Shown: positions 42,379 to 54,163, counted from the stretch's first letter. The stretch: 64,000 nucleotides of DNA from Spiroplasma floricola 23-6 (GCF_002813555.1 NZ_CP025057.1:372001-436000), one strand, 5' to 3'. Notes: generated by a model not told the origin, from the sequence alone. Made by a program: numbers and translations.

Positions 42379-43776
42379 ATGAAAAAATTATTATCAGGAT
42401 TAATGGCAGCAGCAGTTGTAGCATCAAGCTCATCAACTGTTATTGCATGTGGAAGTGGATCAAAAACTTGAAACGATATTTATTTAGTAACAGATGCAGG
42501 AAAAATAAATGATAAATCATTTAATGAATCTGGATTTGAAGCAGGAAATAAAATTATGGAAATGCTTAAAATAAATGAGGCTCGTGAAGCTGAAGGAAAA
42601 TCTAAATATGATAGTATTGGTTATTATCAACCACCAACTGTAGATGATATTAGTAAAGGTTACAAAAATGCTAAAAAAGTTGGAGCTAAAACTTTAATTT
42701 TACCAGGATTTCACCATGCAGGTGATAATTTAGATCAAGCGTCAAAATTAATTAAAGAAAACAATGGAAATGCAATATTTTTAGATGGATCTCCAGTTGA
42801 TTCAAAGGGACAAAAAATTTCAAACTCAGTTGGTTTCTTATTTAGAGCAGATATATCTGCATTTTATGCAGGAATGTCTTCAATTATTTGATCAATAGCA
42901 AATGATAATTATAACTCAGATAATAACTTAATTCTTGCAACATTTGGAGGTACTCCAAATGGGTTAGCTGTTCAAAGTTTTATGCATGGTTATTTAGCTT
43001 CTATTCAAGTATATAATCAGTTAAAAAGTGAAGATGCTGGTAAAACAACAATCAAAAATCTCTTGAGAATTGCTAATTCAAAATTAACTGATGAAGAAGC
43101 TACAAATAAAATGGATGCTGTAAATGTAAAAAGAGCAAATTCACAATCAAATGTAAATAGTGGATCAGCTCAAACTGACTATTTTACAGGAACATTTAAT
43201 GCTGGAGAAGGTAAAGACATTTCAACAAAATTGATAAATACTGATAAAGCAAATGTAGTAATGGGTGTTGCTGGTCCTCAAACAGGAGATTTACTTGGTG
43301 TAATAAAAGCAAATCCATCACAAAAAACAATGGTTGTTGGTGTTGATTCAGATCAAGTGAACGCTTACACAGACAGTAGTGATAAATTTATTACCTCTGC
43401 TGAAAAAGATTTAGTTGCTGCAACTATTGCTGGAGCTGCAAAAACAACATATCTAAATAATACTGATTTTGGAAAAAGTGCAAAAGATTATATTGATAAA
43501 GCTATTATAAATGATGACCAACAAAAAGAAATTGAAGCAAACAATGGTAGTTGAGCTGGTCAAGAAATTTACTTAAATGGAAAATTCTCATATAGTGAAA
43601 AAAATAAAGTAAACAAAAACTTACATGATGCTATTGAAGCAGCATTTAATGGAAATAATTTAATTGAAGCTTCAACTCATTATTTCACAAAATTAGCAAG
43701 CTCAGCAGATTGAAAAGTTACACTTGCAGATGCTGAAATTACTAAATATGTAAATACTGTTTTGAAAACAAATTAG
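42379..43776 (+). CDS. BMP-family substrate-binding lipoprotein (nucleoside receptor)
   Basis: A 465-residue lipoprotein with lipobox VIAC (Cys24). The mature part fits the BMP/PnrA family, which captures purine nucleosides: IYLVTDAGKINDKSFNESGFEAG near the N-terminus, then VGFLFRADISAFYAG, a type I periplasmic-binding fold, and VVGVDSDQ. It starts at ATG 42379 behind GAAAGGAA; TGA codons (42469, 42889) are Trp. It is the receptor for the ABC importer encoded directly downstream and sits behind the purine riboswitch, which agrees with a guanosine or purine-nucleoside substrate. Confidence 0.92.
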
Positions 43777-43810
43777 TTACTTTATAAAATAAAATAATTT
43801 AATATTAATT

Positions 43811-43852
43811 AAAATGTACAGGATTAATTTTAAATTAGTCTTGTGCATTTTT
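43811..43852 (+). terminator. Imperfect hairpin between receptor and ATPase genes
   Basis: AAAATGTAC... pairs with ...GTGCATTTT through several G-T pairs, and five T follow. Probably a partial terminator or mRNA-protecting hairpin that keeps receptor expression above that of the transporter. Confidence 0.55.
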
Positions 43853-43866
43853 AAGGAGTAGATAAT

Positions 43867-45396
43867 ATGAATAAATATGCTGTGGAAATGGAAAATATAT
43901 CAATGATTTTTAATAATACAATCATTGCAAATAAAGATGTTAATTTCAGAGTTAAAAAAAATGAAATTCATGCCCTTGTTGGTGAAAATGGAGCGGGAAA
44001 ATCAACTTTAATGTCAATATTGTTTGGTATTTATGAACCAACAGCTGGTCAAATAAAAATTAATGGAAAAGTGGAAATGATTTCAAATCCAATTAAAGCT
44101 TCCAAATTAGGAATAGGTATGGTACATCAACATTTTAAACTTGTTGATATTTTTCCTTTATGAAAAAATATTTCTTTGGGTTCAGAAGAATTATTAGCAA
44201 AAACTATAATAAATTCAAAAAAAATTAAAGAAGATATAAAAGAAATAATGGAGAAATATAACTTTAATGTAGATTTAAATCAAAAAGCAAGCTCAGCAAC
44301 TGTTGGTGCTCAACAAAGAACAGAGATTTTAAAAATACTTTATAGGAATGCAGATATATTAGTTTTTGATGAACCAACTGCTGTTTTAACACCAGATGAA
44401 ATTGATGGTCTATTACAAGTTATGAAAGAATTTCAAGCTGCAGGTAAAACTATTATTTTTATAACTCATAAAATGGCAGAAATTTGAAAAGTTGCAGACT
44501 CTGCTACAGTAATTAGAAAAGGGCAAGTTATTGATACTTTTGATATATCAAAAACCTCTCCTGAAGAATTAGCAGAAGCAATGGTTGGAAGAAAATTGGT
44601 GGACATAAAAAATGATTATTCTCAACCAAAAGAGGAAGTTGTTTTAAAAGTTGATAATATAAGTGTAAAAAAATCAAGTAATCATAAAATTATGGGGTTA
44701 AAAAATTTTAGTTTAAAAATTAGAGCTGGGGAAATTGTGGCTATAGCTGGTGTTGAAGGAAATGGTCAACAAGAGTTAGTTAATGCAATTACAGGTTTAT
44801 CAAAATTAGAAGAGGGAAACATTTTTATAAAAGATAATAATATCTCAAAAGAGTCAATTGCAAATAGATATAAAAAATATAAAATGAGTCATATACCAGA
44901 AGATAGACATAAACATGGATTAGTTTTAGATCAAAACCTTTTAGAAAATATGGTTTTGCAAGATATCTCTACTAAAAAATTTAGTAAATATGGAATATTA
45001 AACTTTTCTGCAATTCAAACATATGGACAAAAAATTTTACTAAATTATGATGTAAGAAATGCACAATCAGGTTTTGCAATTGCAAGACAACTTTCAGGAG
45101 GAAATCAACAAAAAGCTATTGTAGGAAGAGAAATGACTCGTGAAAGTGATTTAATAATTATTTTTCAACCTACAAGAGGTTTAGATGTAGGATCAATAGA
45201 GTTTATTCATTCACAAATTTTAGAAGCTAAAAAAGAAGGTAAAGCAATTCTATTAGTCTCGTATGAATTATCTGAAGTAATGGCACTTGCAGATAGAATA
45301 TTGGTAATTAACTCAGGTGAATTAGTGGGAGAATTACCTGGTAAAAATGTTAAAAAAGAAGAAATAGGTAAATTAATGTTAGGAAAGGGAGGTTAA
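43867..45396 (+). CDS. Nucleoside ABC importer ATPase, two fused NBDs
   Basis: A 509-residue protein of the sugar/nucleoside-type duplicated ATPases (relatives of B. subtilis NupO/YufO). The first domain has Walker A GENGAGKST (about 39), Q-loop MVHQHF, an altered signature VGAQQR and Walker B ILVFDEPTAVL. The second has a degenerate P-loop GVEGNGQQE (about 298), signature LSGGNQQK and IIIFQPTRGLD. Such asymmetry is typical of the family. AAGGAG precedes the ATG. The stop overlaps no gene but is 1 base from the permease start. Confidence 0.94.
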
Positions 45397-45397
45397 T

Positions 45398-47500
45398 ATG
45401 GATTTTAAATTAAATAGATGATTAAGAAATCAGAAAATTAAAAGTAATTTAATAAATGAAAAAAATTTAGTAAAACTTAATTACTTTAAATCCTCTGTTA
45501 TTGCTATTTTAATAGGTTTATTTATGGGAGCAATTATTGTTTTTGCTCAAAATTTTAATGGATTAAGTTTCATATTTACTTCTTTTGGTTATTCATTTGA
45601 TTCAGATACAATTGATGAGACATTAAATTATTTTACAGTATTTATTTTTATGGGTCTTGGTCTTGCACTTGGTTTTAAAGTTGGACTATTTAATATGGGA
45701 GGTTCTGGACAAGCAATTTTGGGAATGGCTTTGGCTATAGCAATTATAGGTGCAAAAGCAAAAGCAGAAGGTCTAACTGATATTAAATATATTGATAAAA
45801 ACTTTATAATAGTAATATTTTTAGTATTTATACTAAGTGGTGTTCTTATATCAACAATGGCTGGTCTATTTAAAGTATTTTTCAATATTCATGAAGTTGT
45901 AACTACTGTTATGCTAAATTGAATTGTTTGATATTTAGCAAGATGAATGTTGTTGGATACAAAATTAGGATGACCTGAATATTCCAAAGAACCAAATCAT
46001 GCTTCACCTTCATTAAATCCAGACTGATTATCAATTGGTGATAATAATTGAATTCTTGGAATTATTTTGTCCTTATTATCAGTATCTATAATTTATTTAT
46101 TACTTAAATTTACTACATTTGGTTATAAATTTAAAGTAGTTGGTAAACAACCTCAAGCAGCAATGTATGCAGGAATTAAAAATAGACAATATTTAATTTT
46201 AACAACTGCTTTACAAGGTTTATTTATTGGTTTAGGAGCTGTTTTTTATTGAGTTAATATAAAAAAAAGAATGACAGTTAACACAACTGATTTACCATCA
46301 ATAGGTTTTGACGCAATACCAGTGGCTTTGGTTGCTTTTAACAATGTGCTTGCAATTGTTCCAATAGCATTAATTTGAGCAACATTAAAAGCAGGTTCAG
46401 ATAGAGCAATTGGAGTTGACTTTATTGGATTATCTACTGAAACACCAAGTCTTATTTTTGGAATAATTATTTATTCATCAGCAATTTATATTTTATTTTT
46501 AAAATTTAGTCCTATAGAAAAAATAAAAACATATTTATTTGAACTTAAATGTTCTATATATCAAGATTTAAAATTGGAATCTAATATAAAAATAAGTGCT
46601 ATTAAAAAAGAGATGAGAACTATTTTTAGTAGAAATGACATATTAGAAATTAAAGAACAAATTGAAAAACAAAAATCTGAGTTAAGATCTCTTAAAGAAA
46701 AAAATAAAAAATCCTTAAAAAATGAAACTGAAATAAATTCTAATAGTAAAGAACAAATTTTAGTTAAAGAAGAGTTTATTAAGAAATTAGAACTTCAACT
46801 AAAAGAAGAAATAAATAATTATGTTGGTATTTATAAGTCAAAAACTAAAATGATAAAAGGAGAACTTCTTTTAAATAGAAAATCTTTATTAGAAGAGTAT
46901 GAAAATAATTCATATAAAGGTTTAAATAAAAAAGTTAAAAATGAATTGAGTTTAAAATATTTCTCTATTATGGATCAATTTGTTTTAATGCAAATTGAAA
47001 GAAATGAATTAGTTAAAAATTTAAAAAGAGAACTTAAATTAACTAAGGAACTTGATTCAAGAAATAATATAAAAGAACAAATTAAAGAGACTAGAGTTAG
47101 TTATGATAAAAAAGCTAAAGATATTATTAATGAATATAATAAATTAAAAAAATCTAAATTTGAAAAGTTAAAAGAAGCACAAAGAGAGGCTAAATTATAT
47201 TTAAATGAAATTAATATTAAATTTGAAGATGTATTAAAAAATTCAAAATTAGATAACAAAACTGAATCATTAGAAATTAGTAAAATAAAAGATAATATAA
47301 ATATTGTGGAAAATAAACTAAAATCTATAAACTTAGATAAAGAACAAAAAGAAACTCTAAACTCTGAACTGAGTCATTTAAAATTAGATTTAAAATCAGA
47401 AGTTTACAAAAACTCTATGAACAATAAAAGAAATAATCTAAAATTAAAAATAGAAAAATATAAACAAGAACTGGAGGTAGTTGATAAGTATGGCTGCTAG
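45398..47500 (+). CDS. Nucleoside ABC importer permease 1 with long coiled-coil tail
   Basis: A 700-residue protein. Residues 1-375 are a BPD_transp_2-type permease (NupP/YufP-like) with about eight to ten membrane helices and the motifs GLALGFKVGLFNMGGSGQ and IKNRQYLILTTALQGLFIGLGA. Residues about 380-700 are a charged, Lys/Glu/Leu/Asn-rich cytoplasmic coiled coil, which normal permeases of about 350 residues lack. The frame is open throughout when TGA is Trp, and the tail ends 11 bases into the next permease gene, so the extension is not a chance read-through. Its role is unknown. Confidence 0.9.
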
Positions 47501-48392
47501 TTTGATGGAAAATTTCTCACTATATTTTGCAGTATTTGCATTAGCCGCAACGTCTGGTTTAATTGCTGAAAGATCTGGTGTTGTTAATGTTGGTATTGAA
47601 GGTTTTATGATTATTGGTGGATTATTAGCAAGTTTAGTTGGTTCTTCATTAGAGCCAATAGCAGGTAATGGATCACAAATAATTGCATTATTAGTTGGAG
47701 CATTATTCGGAGGATTATTATCTCTATTACATTCATTTGCTTCTATAAAATTAAAAGCAGATCAAATTGTTTCTGGTACAGCTATAAATCTACTTGCTCA
47801 AGGATTTGGATTATATATAGCAACTACTGGTTCAACATTTATTAATGGAAAATACACAATAATAGCGTTGGATTCATTAAATATTATTTCAATATATCTA
47901 ATAATTACAATAATAATTACATTAAGTGCAGGTTTATATTTTACATTTACTAAGCCAGGAATGAGACATATAGCTGCTGGAGAAAATCCAAATGCTTTGG
48001 AAGCAGCAGGGGTTAATGTTATTAAGTATAGAGTACTAGCTGTATTTGTATCAGGTTGTATTGCAGCATTAGCTGGTGGAATTTATATAATAACAGTAAA
48101 AGGATCATACTTCCGTGGAACAGCTGATGGCTTTGGTTTCTTAGCATTAGCAATTATGATTGTTGGTCAATGAAGAATTAAATTTGTTGCAATTGCATCA
48201 GCAGCATTTGCTTTCTTCTTTGCTTTATCAAAGGTTTTACCATTATATACAAATTCTGGTTGACTAACACAAAATAAAAATTTATTTTTAGTTCTTCCTT
48301 TTGTATTATCTCTGGGGACAATGATTGTACTTTCTAAATGATCAAAACCACCAGCAGCAGTTGGTATACCATATGATAAATCGAAAAGATAA
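47490..48392 (+). CDS. Nucleoside ABC importer permease 2
   Basis: A 300-residue BPD_transp_2-type permease (NupQ/YufQ-like) with about eight helices. The N-terminal motif ATSGLIAERSGVVNVGIEGFM is characteristic, as is KLKADQIVSGTAIN and the coupling-helix region ENPNALEAAGVNV. I chose ATG 47490; GGAGG lies at 47473-47477, 12 bases away, and an in-frame TTG at 47481 is too close to it. It overlaps permease 1 by 11 bases and completes the importer. Confidence 0.93.
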
Positions 48393-48430
48393 CCTAAATT
48401 TAAATGGAGAAAATAAATCTTATATTTTTA

Positions 48431-48473
48431 TAAATTAAAAGCACTAGTAAAAACTAGTGTTTTTAATTTATTA
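48431..48473 (+). terminator. Intrinsic terminator of the nucleoside importer operon
   Basis: 18-bp stem (one G-T pair) with arms TAAATTAAAAGCACTAGT and ACTAGTGTTTTTAATTTA, loop AAAA. Confidence 0.9.
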
Positions 48474-48621
48474 TTTTTTTACTTTTTTAATGTTATGTCA
48501 TTATAGTTCATCAATTTCACAATATATTTTTATTTAATTTTAATTTATATCAAAAAATAATTACTTTCATATAACTTAAAATTAATTAAGTTAATATCTA
48601 CTAAATATTTACTTTTTTAGA

Positions 48622-48627
48622 TATAAT
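48622..48627 (+). promoter_or_regulatory. -10 box of efp
   Basis: TATAAT, 30 bases before the efp ATG; the ribosome site AAAAGGAG lies between. Confidence 0.5.
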
Positions 48628-48657
48628 TTATTTATAAATACTAAAAGGAGATTAATA

Positions 48658-49215
48658 ATGTCAGTAAACGATTTAAGACCTGGAAGCACATTCTTATATG
48701 ATGGAAATATTTTTGTAGTTTTAGAAAACTCATTTTCTAAAACAGGAAGACAACAAGGAAAAGTAACAGTTAAAGTTAAAAATCTTAGAACTGGTGCTCG
48801 AGTTGAAATTACATTCACTGGTGGAGAAAAAGTAGAAAAAGCCTTAATTGAAAAAAAAGATATGCAATTTTTGTATAATGATGGAACAAATTGTGTATTA
48901 ATGAATATTGAAACTTATGAACAAGTTGAAATTGCATCATCAAAATTAGACTGAGAACTTAAGTTTATTACTGATGGAATTATGGTTAAAATGACAGAAT
49001 ATAATGGTGAAATTTTAGGTATTACAATTCCTGAAAAAATTGAACTTACAATAGTTGAAGCAGAACCTGCAGTAAAAGGTGATACAACTAGTGGTGCTCA
49101 AAAAAAAGCAAAAGTTGAAACAGGATTAGAAATTACAGTTCCTTTATTTATTAAAGAGGGAGAAAAAGTTCTAATTAATACAACAGATGGTAAATATTCT
49201 GGAAGAGCAAATTAA
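48658..49215 (+). CDS. efp: Elongation factor P
   Basis: Relieves ribosome stalling at polyproline. The 185-residue protein has the three expected beta-barrel domains (start MSVNDLRPGSTFLYDG, middle RTGARVEITFTGGEKVEKA, C-terminal VKGDTTSG...VETGLEITVPLFIKEGEKVLINT). The domain I tip, where other EF-Ps carry the modified Lys or Arg, reads SKTGRQQGK with Arg31 at the tip position. One TGA is Trp. AAAAGGAG is well placed. It is followed 24 bases later by the Asp23-like gene, as efp and yqhY are near neighbours in Bacillus. Confidence 0.96.
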
Positions 49216-49239
49216 AAATAGAATGGGAGAGATAATTAA

Positions 49240-49530
49240 ATGTACATTTCTATAGAAAGAAACTCTAGAGGTTCTTTAGAGATTGATGAAAAATTACTAA
49301 GCAAAATAATTGAATTTGATGTTCGCTCAAATGCTAAGGGATTTAAAGATATCCAAGCCTCAGTAAGTATTCATCAAGAAACTAGTTTATTTATTGTTGT
49401 GAGAATTTATACTATGGAAAAGGGGTTATTTTTAATGGATGGTGTAAAAGTAACTTCAATAATTAATGATTCTATTCATAAAACTTTAGGAATTAAACCA
49501 AAAAATATAGCATTTGCATTTATAAAATAG
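49240..49530 (+). CDS. Asp23/Gls24-like protein (YqhY/YloU type)
   Basis: A 96-residue protein that fits the compact alpha/beta fold of the Asp23 family: SRGSLEIDEKLLSKIIEFDVRS, a central beta hairpin IQASVSIHQETSLFIVVRIY and a final helix-strand DSIHKTLGIKPKNIAFAFI. In Firmicutes such proteins (YqhY) lie near efp and accBC and affect fatty acid metabolism or membrane attachment. Similarity is moderate and the function here is not established. Confidence 0.6.
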   Translation: MYISIERNSRGSLEIDEKLLSKIIEFDVRSNAKGFKDIQASVSIHQETSLFIVVRIYTMEKGLFLMDGVKVTSIINDSIHKTLGIKPKNIAFAFIK

Positions 49531-49553
49531 GTCTAAAATGAGCCTATTTTTTT
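49524..49553 (+). terminator. Intrinsic terminator after the Asp23-like gene
   Basis: 8-bp stem AAAATAGG / CCTATTTT, T-run. Confidence 0.85.
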
Positions 49554-49603
49554 AGTACTATCTATTATAGTCTCTTATGCTATTAAAACGTTTAAAAATA
49601 GTG

Positions 49604-49609
49604 TATAAT
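49604..49609 (+). promoter_or_regulatory. -10 box of the coiled-coil cluster
   Basis: TGTATAAT at 49602-49609, 30 bases before the ATG at 49639, with GGAGG in between. Confidence 0.5.
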
Positions 49610-49638
49610 CATTTTGTATTTAAATGGAGGTACTTGGT

Positions 49639-51534
49639 ATGGCGGCAGCTAAAAAAAATACTACAGGTAAAGAAACAATTAATAATAAAAAGCCTGCTAC
49701 TAGTGAATATAAAAACCAAAAGTTTGGTCCAAAAGCATTAGCATTAATTAATAAATATAATTTACAAACAGATGATAATTATAAAAAATTAATTTCTTCA
49801 TATGAAAGAATTAATTTATTACCAAAAAATGATCCAAGAAGACCTAATTTAGTTAGTTTATGAGAAGGAGAATTTAACAGAATTTTTAAAAATTTTTGAA
49901 ATAATTTTGCAAATGGTCAAAAAAAGCAAGATGTTGGTGTTGCAGGTTGAAAAGATAGATTAAATATTAGAACAGTTGCAATGTCTCCAGATGAAAAAAG
50001 AAAAGATTTATTGTTAAAATTATCTCCTGGTGTTATTTCTACAAATAGAAATACTAAAGAAGATATTCTTTCAAGAGCAGGATATGTTAATCAAAATAGA
50101 ACAGATCAATTTAATTTTACAGCAGTATCAAAAAGTGGACAAAATATTTATGAAATTGAAAACTTATTAAGTAGTACTGTAGAAGAAAAAACTATAAGTC
50201 AACCTACAAGCATTTTACAAAATGCTTTTACTGTTCCTCCAAAAAAAGAGATAATAGAAGAAGAAATTTCAAATTCTGCTTCTATTTCAACACCTTTTGT
50301 TGATGAAGAAACTGAAATAATGACTTCAAAAGTTGTACCAGATCCAAATTTATTAGAATTCATTAATGAAGGAAAAGCTTCATCTAAAATAAGTACAGAA
50401 GAAATAAAAAATTTGAAATTAGAAGAACAACAAAAAGAAGAAAAAAGCTTAAATTTAAAAAATGATTCTAAAGATGATAGCATGGAAGAATATGTTGCAA
50501 GAGAAAATATGACAAGAGAAGAGTTTAATAGAGAAAATAATATTCAAATAGATGAAAAACAAATTGAAATGGAGAATCAAAATTTAGCACCTATTGAATT
50601 AGGAAGCGATTTTTTTGAAAAACATTTAGTACAAAATCTAAACTCAAAAAAATATACTAAAGCTGATAAAGTACTTGCAAAAAGAGAATATACTATTAAA
50701 GATGAAGGAATTGATCCAGAAAAAAGAAATATTCTTTCAAAAGAAGGTTTTGAAATTAATATTGATGAAGATAAAACAGATTTATCAGGAAATAGATCAT
50801 ATGAATATAAAAACAATGTCTCTAGATCAAAACCATATCATGAAGAAAATCCAATAGGTTATTATCCAATGACTTATGATTTGACAAAAAGACCTATAAT
50901 GCAAGAGTTAATTGATTCTCATGAAAGAGAAGGTCAAGTCTTCGATGAAATGAAAGAAAAAATTGAATTTTTAAGAGAATTAAGAAACGAACGTCGTCAT
51001 AGAATTAATATGATGAAAATTGAACGTGCAAACAGTTATATTGTTGTGCGAGCAAGAAGGTTAGCAGAAGCTAGAGAATTAAGAAGATTAAAAAGACGTG
51101 AAGACTTTAATCTAAAATCAATGGAAAAAGCAGAAAGATTAAGAAGATTACAAGAACGTCAAAAATTAATTGAATTAATGAAAGAAAGACAGTTAAAAAG
51201 GTCTGAAGAAAAACGCGTAGCTGCAGTTTTAAAATTAGAACGTGAAAGACGTCTTGAAAGAGATGCGAAATATAGAACAGAAATTGCATCAATTGATGCT
51301 CAAATTAGATATGAACAAGAAATGATAAAGCGCACTGAATTAAAAATGAAAGCTTACTTCACAAAAGTTCATGATGACGAATTATTTGATAAATCATTAA
51401 AAGTTGCAAAATCAACTACTCCAAATTACAAGTCAATTGAAGATAAAGCAGAAATTATTCATCAATTAGAAGAGAAAAAACGTAAAGAAAGAGTAGAAAA
51501 AATAACTAAAAAATTTATAAAAAATATTAAATAG
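49639..51534 (+). CDS. Large acidic/Arg-rich coiled-coil protein of unknown function
   Basis: A 631-residue cytoplasmic-type protein. The N-terminal 110 residues are basic and possibly folded (with four TGA Trp codons, e.g. FKNFWNNFANGQ). Residues about 120-430 are acidic and disordered. Residues about 430-580 are a long helix extremely rich in Arg, Lys, Glu and Leu (for example ERLRRLQERQKLIEL). CGT arginine codons, rare elsewhere in the window, are frequent in that helix. No family recognised. A scaffold or nucleic-acid-binding role is conceivable. Confidence 0.78.
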
Positions 51535-51542
51535 TTAAAATC

Positions 51543-51577
51543 ATGGACAAGAATTTATTTAAACTTGTCCATTTTTT
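51543..51577 (+). terminator. Intrinsic terminator after the first coiled-coil gene
   Basis: Perfect 9-bp stem ATGGACAAG / CTTGTCCAT, 12-base loop, T-run. Confidence 0.93.
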
Positions 51578-51647
51578 GCATAATCTCAATTAAATTTATA
51601 TAAATAAAATGCAATTGATAGCATTTGAAAAGAAAGGAAGATAAATA

Positions 51648-52991
51648 ATGACAAAAAAAAATCAGATAAAATCAGAGCAAGATTTTCAATTGTTATCACC
51701 AAAAGTAAAAAATAGAATTAAAAGCTTAATTGAAAAAAGATTAAATAGTCAAACTATAATGCTATTTGCAAAGGAATACGAAGGTTACGATTTTGAATTT
51801 AGAGAAACTTTAATTGAATACATTAATTATTTGATGAAAATTGAAAGAGAAAAATGATTAATTGAATCAAATTATTTATATGGGAAACATACTGGAAATG
51901 CGCTGCCAAATCCAAAACAAATTCACTTTAATGAAACTCAAGAAAATCTTAAGAAATTTCAAAATTATCTAAAAACTGATATAAATTCTGCTTTAAAAAA
52001 AGCAAATGATTTGGAAAAGCAAAAAAAAGTTATTCAGAGATCTGAAATTCTTAAATCATTTGAAGTTTCAAATTTAAATAAAGCTGAAACTCAGGAACCA
52101 AAAATACAACAAAAAAAAGAAGTTAAAAAAGAAAAAATAATTAATAAAGAATTAAAATCTGAAAATATAGCAAAAAAAGAAAAGAAAAATCAGAAAAAAG
52201 AATTAAGTTTATTAGATAAAATGCTTTTAGAAGCTAAAGCAAGAGAAGAAAAAGAGGCAAAAGAAGCAAAGGAATTAATAGAAAAGGAATTAAAAGCCAA
52301 AAAGCTTGAAGAAGAGAAAAAACTTGCAGAAGAAAGAAGGCTTGCTGAAGAGAAAAAACAAGAAGCTATTCGTAAAGCGGAATTAAAAAAGCAAAAGCTT
52401 TTGGAAAAAGAACAAAAAATTAAAGAACAAAAAATTAAGCAAAAAGATGAAAACTCTAAACAAATGAAATCAAAAACTATTAATCTAGCTGATATAAAAC
52501 CAACTAATATAAAAAGAGATTATGAAAAAGAACAAGCTGAAAAAGAAAAACTATGAAGAGAATTATATGGAAAAGCGAGAAGCGAGTCATTAAAAAATAG
52601 GGAAAATGATAGTTTAAAAACAGAAAAATTTGTTGAATTTGATAAAAAACCAAATTTTGATCCGGAATTAGATATGCAAGAAACTTTTACAATCTTAGGT
52701 AATACTTTTTCAATGCAAGAAATTACAGATCCTAAAAATAAGTATTTTAATTTTTGATATAATTTGAAAAAAAGAACAGGAACATCAAATATAACTGTTT
52801 GATTGAATACTTATCCAAATAAACAAAAATTTATTCTTAGAAAAAGATTGAAATATCAAGAAAATAAGGGATTATGAGAAAAAATTAAATTAATTTTTGG
52901 TAATAATTCATCAAAATTAAAAGTAGCACAAAAACAAAGAACATTAAAAGAAGAAGCAAAAAAGAAAACCGAAATTAATAAAACTAAATAA
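51648..52991 (+). CDS. Lys/Glu-rich coiled-coil protein of unknown function
   Basis: A 447-residue protein: an N-terminal helical domain of about 110 residues, a continuous charged coiled coil (about 120-290; LEEEKKLAEERRLAEEKK), and a C-terminal globular part of about 130 residues with Trp encoded by TGA (FNFWYNLKKRTGTSNITVW). AAAGGAAG precedes the ATG. The tripartite plan parallels its upstream neighbour. No family recognised. Confidence 0.76.
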
Positions 52992-53042
52992 CTAAAACTT
53001 AAATATAGATAATATTTCTATAAATAAAAAAAGGGGTAAAAT

Positions 53043-53990
53043 ATGTATTATATATTTACAGTTTTAGGTTCTTTATTTTTGCTTTGATTAATAATAGTTT
53101 TAGTGATTCTTAAATTTTTAAAAATTAATAAAACAAAAAAAATTAGAGAAGATAAAAATCATTTTTTTTATATAAGTAAATCACATATTAAAGGAAAGTG
53201 ATGAGCTTCAAATGATGGTAAATTGGAAAAAAAATGAATGGAAATTCAAGAATGTGATTTTGAAATTACTAATTTTGATTATAAGGAGAATTTCTCTAAA
53301 AGTTTTTTAAACTCTAATTTTAAAAAAACGAGACTTTTTTTATATAAAAAAATATCAAAAAAATTAGAGAATAAAGTTATAAAGAAAATTAAGTTCTATA
53401 CAAATTGTCTTGAAAATATATGATTCAAAAAATACAAAATTATGTTCACAAATTTATTTAATGAAATATCTGGAATTACTGAAGCTCCAGAATATTTCTT
53501 TTATAAATATTATTTTAGATTTATTTCAGAAATTAGAAATAAAATGATTGAGAAACTTTGTCAAATAATAATACCTAGTATAATTGCAAATAATTTAACT
53601 GATGAGAATATAAAAAAAGAGCCAACATCAAATGAGTATGAGAAAAATATTTTTATTACTTTAGAAAAAATTTCATTATTTGCAGAAGAATTTTGAAATT
53701 TAATGAATAAAAAAAGAAAAGAAGAAATCAAAGAAAAAGGTCATGACTGAAAAGTTAATTATTCCTCTAAAAATGATTTTTTAAACTCTTTTTTACCAAA
53801 AGAAATGATAAAAAAGAAGATGCTAAGAGAAAATATAATTATTTTAGCAAAAAAATATAAAATTCCATTTGATGGTAATGTAATAGAAACTATTAAATTG
53901 TTAGAAAAGTATTCTAATAGTGTTGAAAAAGATGTAATTAATTCAATCAAATTATTGATATTTGCATATATAGATGAAATTAATTTTTAA
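53043..53990 (+). CDS. Single-pass membrane protein of unknown function
   Basis: A 315-residue protein with one N-terminal membrane helix (residues about 4-27) followed by a Lys/Asn/Phe-rich cytoplasmic domain (GKWWASNDGKLEKKW, then mostly helical). AGGGG precedes the ATG. Many TGA Trp codons support coding. It ends in a terminator and lies 51 bases after the preceding coiled-coil gene, so the two are probably cotranscribed and may act together at the membrane. Confidence 0.74.
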
Positions 53991-54015
53991 AAGCACTTCA
54001 CAAAAGTGTTTTTTT
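53989..54015 (+). terminator. Intrinsic terminator before tig
   Basis: 10-bp stem AAAAGCACTT / AAGTGTTTTT (one G-T), small loop, T-run. Confidence 0.85.
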
Positions 54016-54121
54016 AATTTTTTTAAAGAATAATAGAGATTTCTAGTTTTGAATAAAATAATCTAATAATAAAATTAAGTAGTGTAATAAGCACTAAAAT
54101 ACTTAACAATATATAAATATT

Positions 54122-54130
54122 TGTTATAAT
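54122..54130 (+). promoter_or_regulatory. Extended -10 promoter of tig
   Basis: TGtTATAAT, 33 bases before the tig ATG; AGAGGAG lies between. Confidence 0.6.
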
Positions 54131-54163
54131 TAAAAAGTTATATATAAAAGAGGAGAAATTTAT

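Noticed and set aside
42327-42512. 61-residue ORF starting MKYVQKKLKGSF
   Set aside because: It is out of frame with the BMP lipoprotein, whose signal peptide and lipobox occupy the same DNA.
47481-47489. TTG start of permease 2 three codons before the ATG
   Set aside because: It lies only three bases after GGAGGT, too close for initiation.
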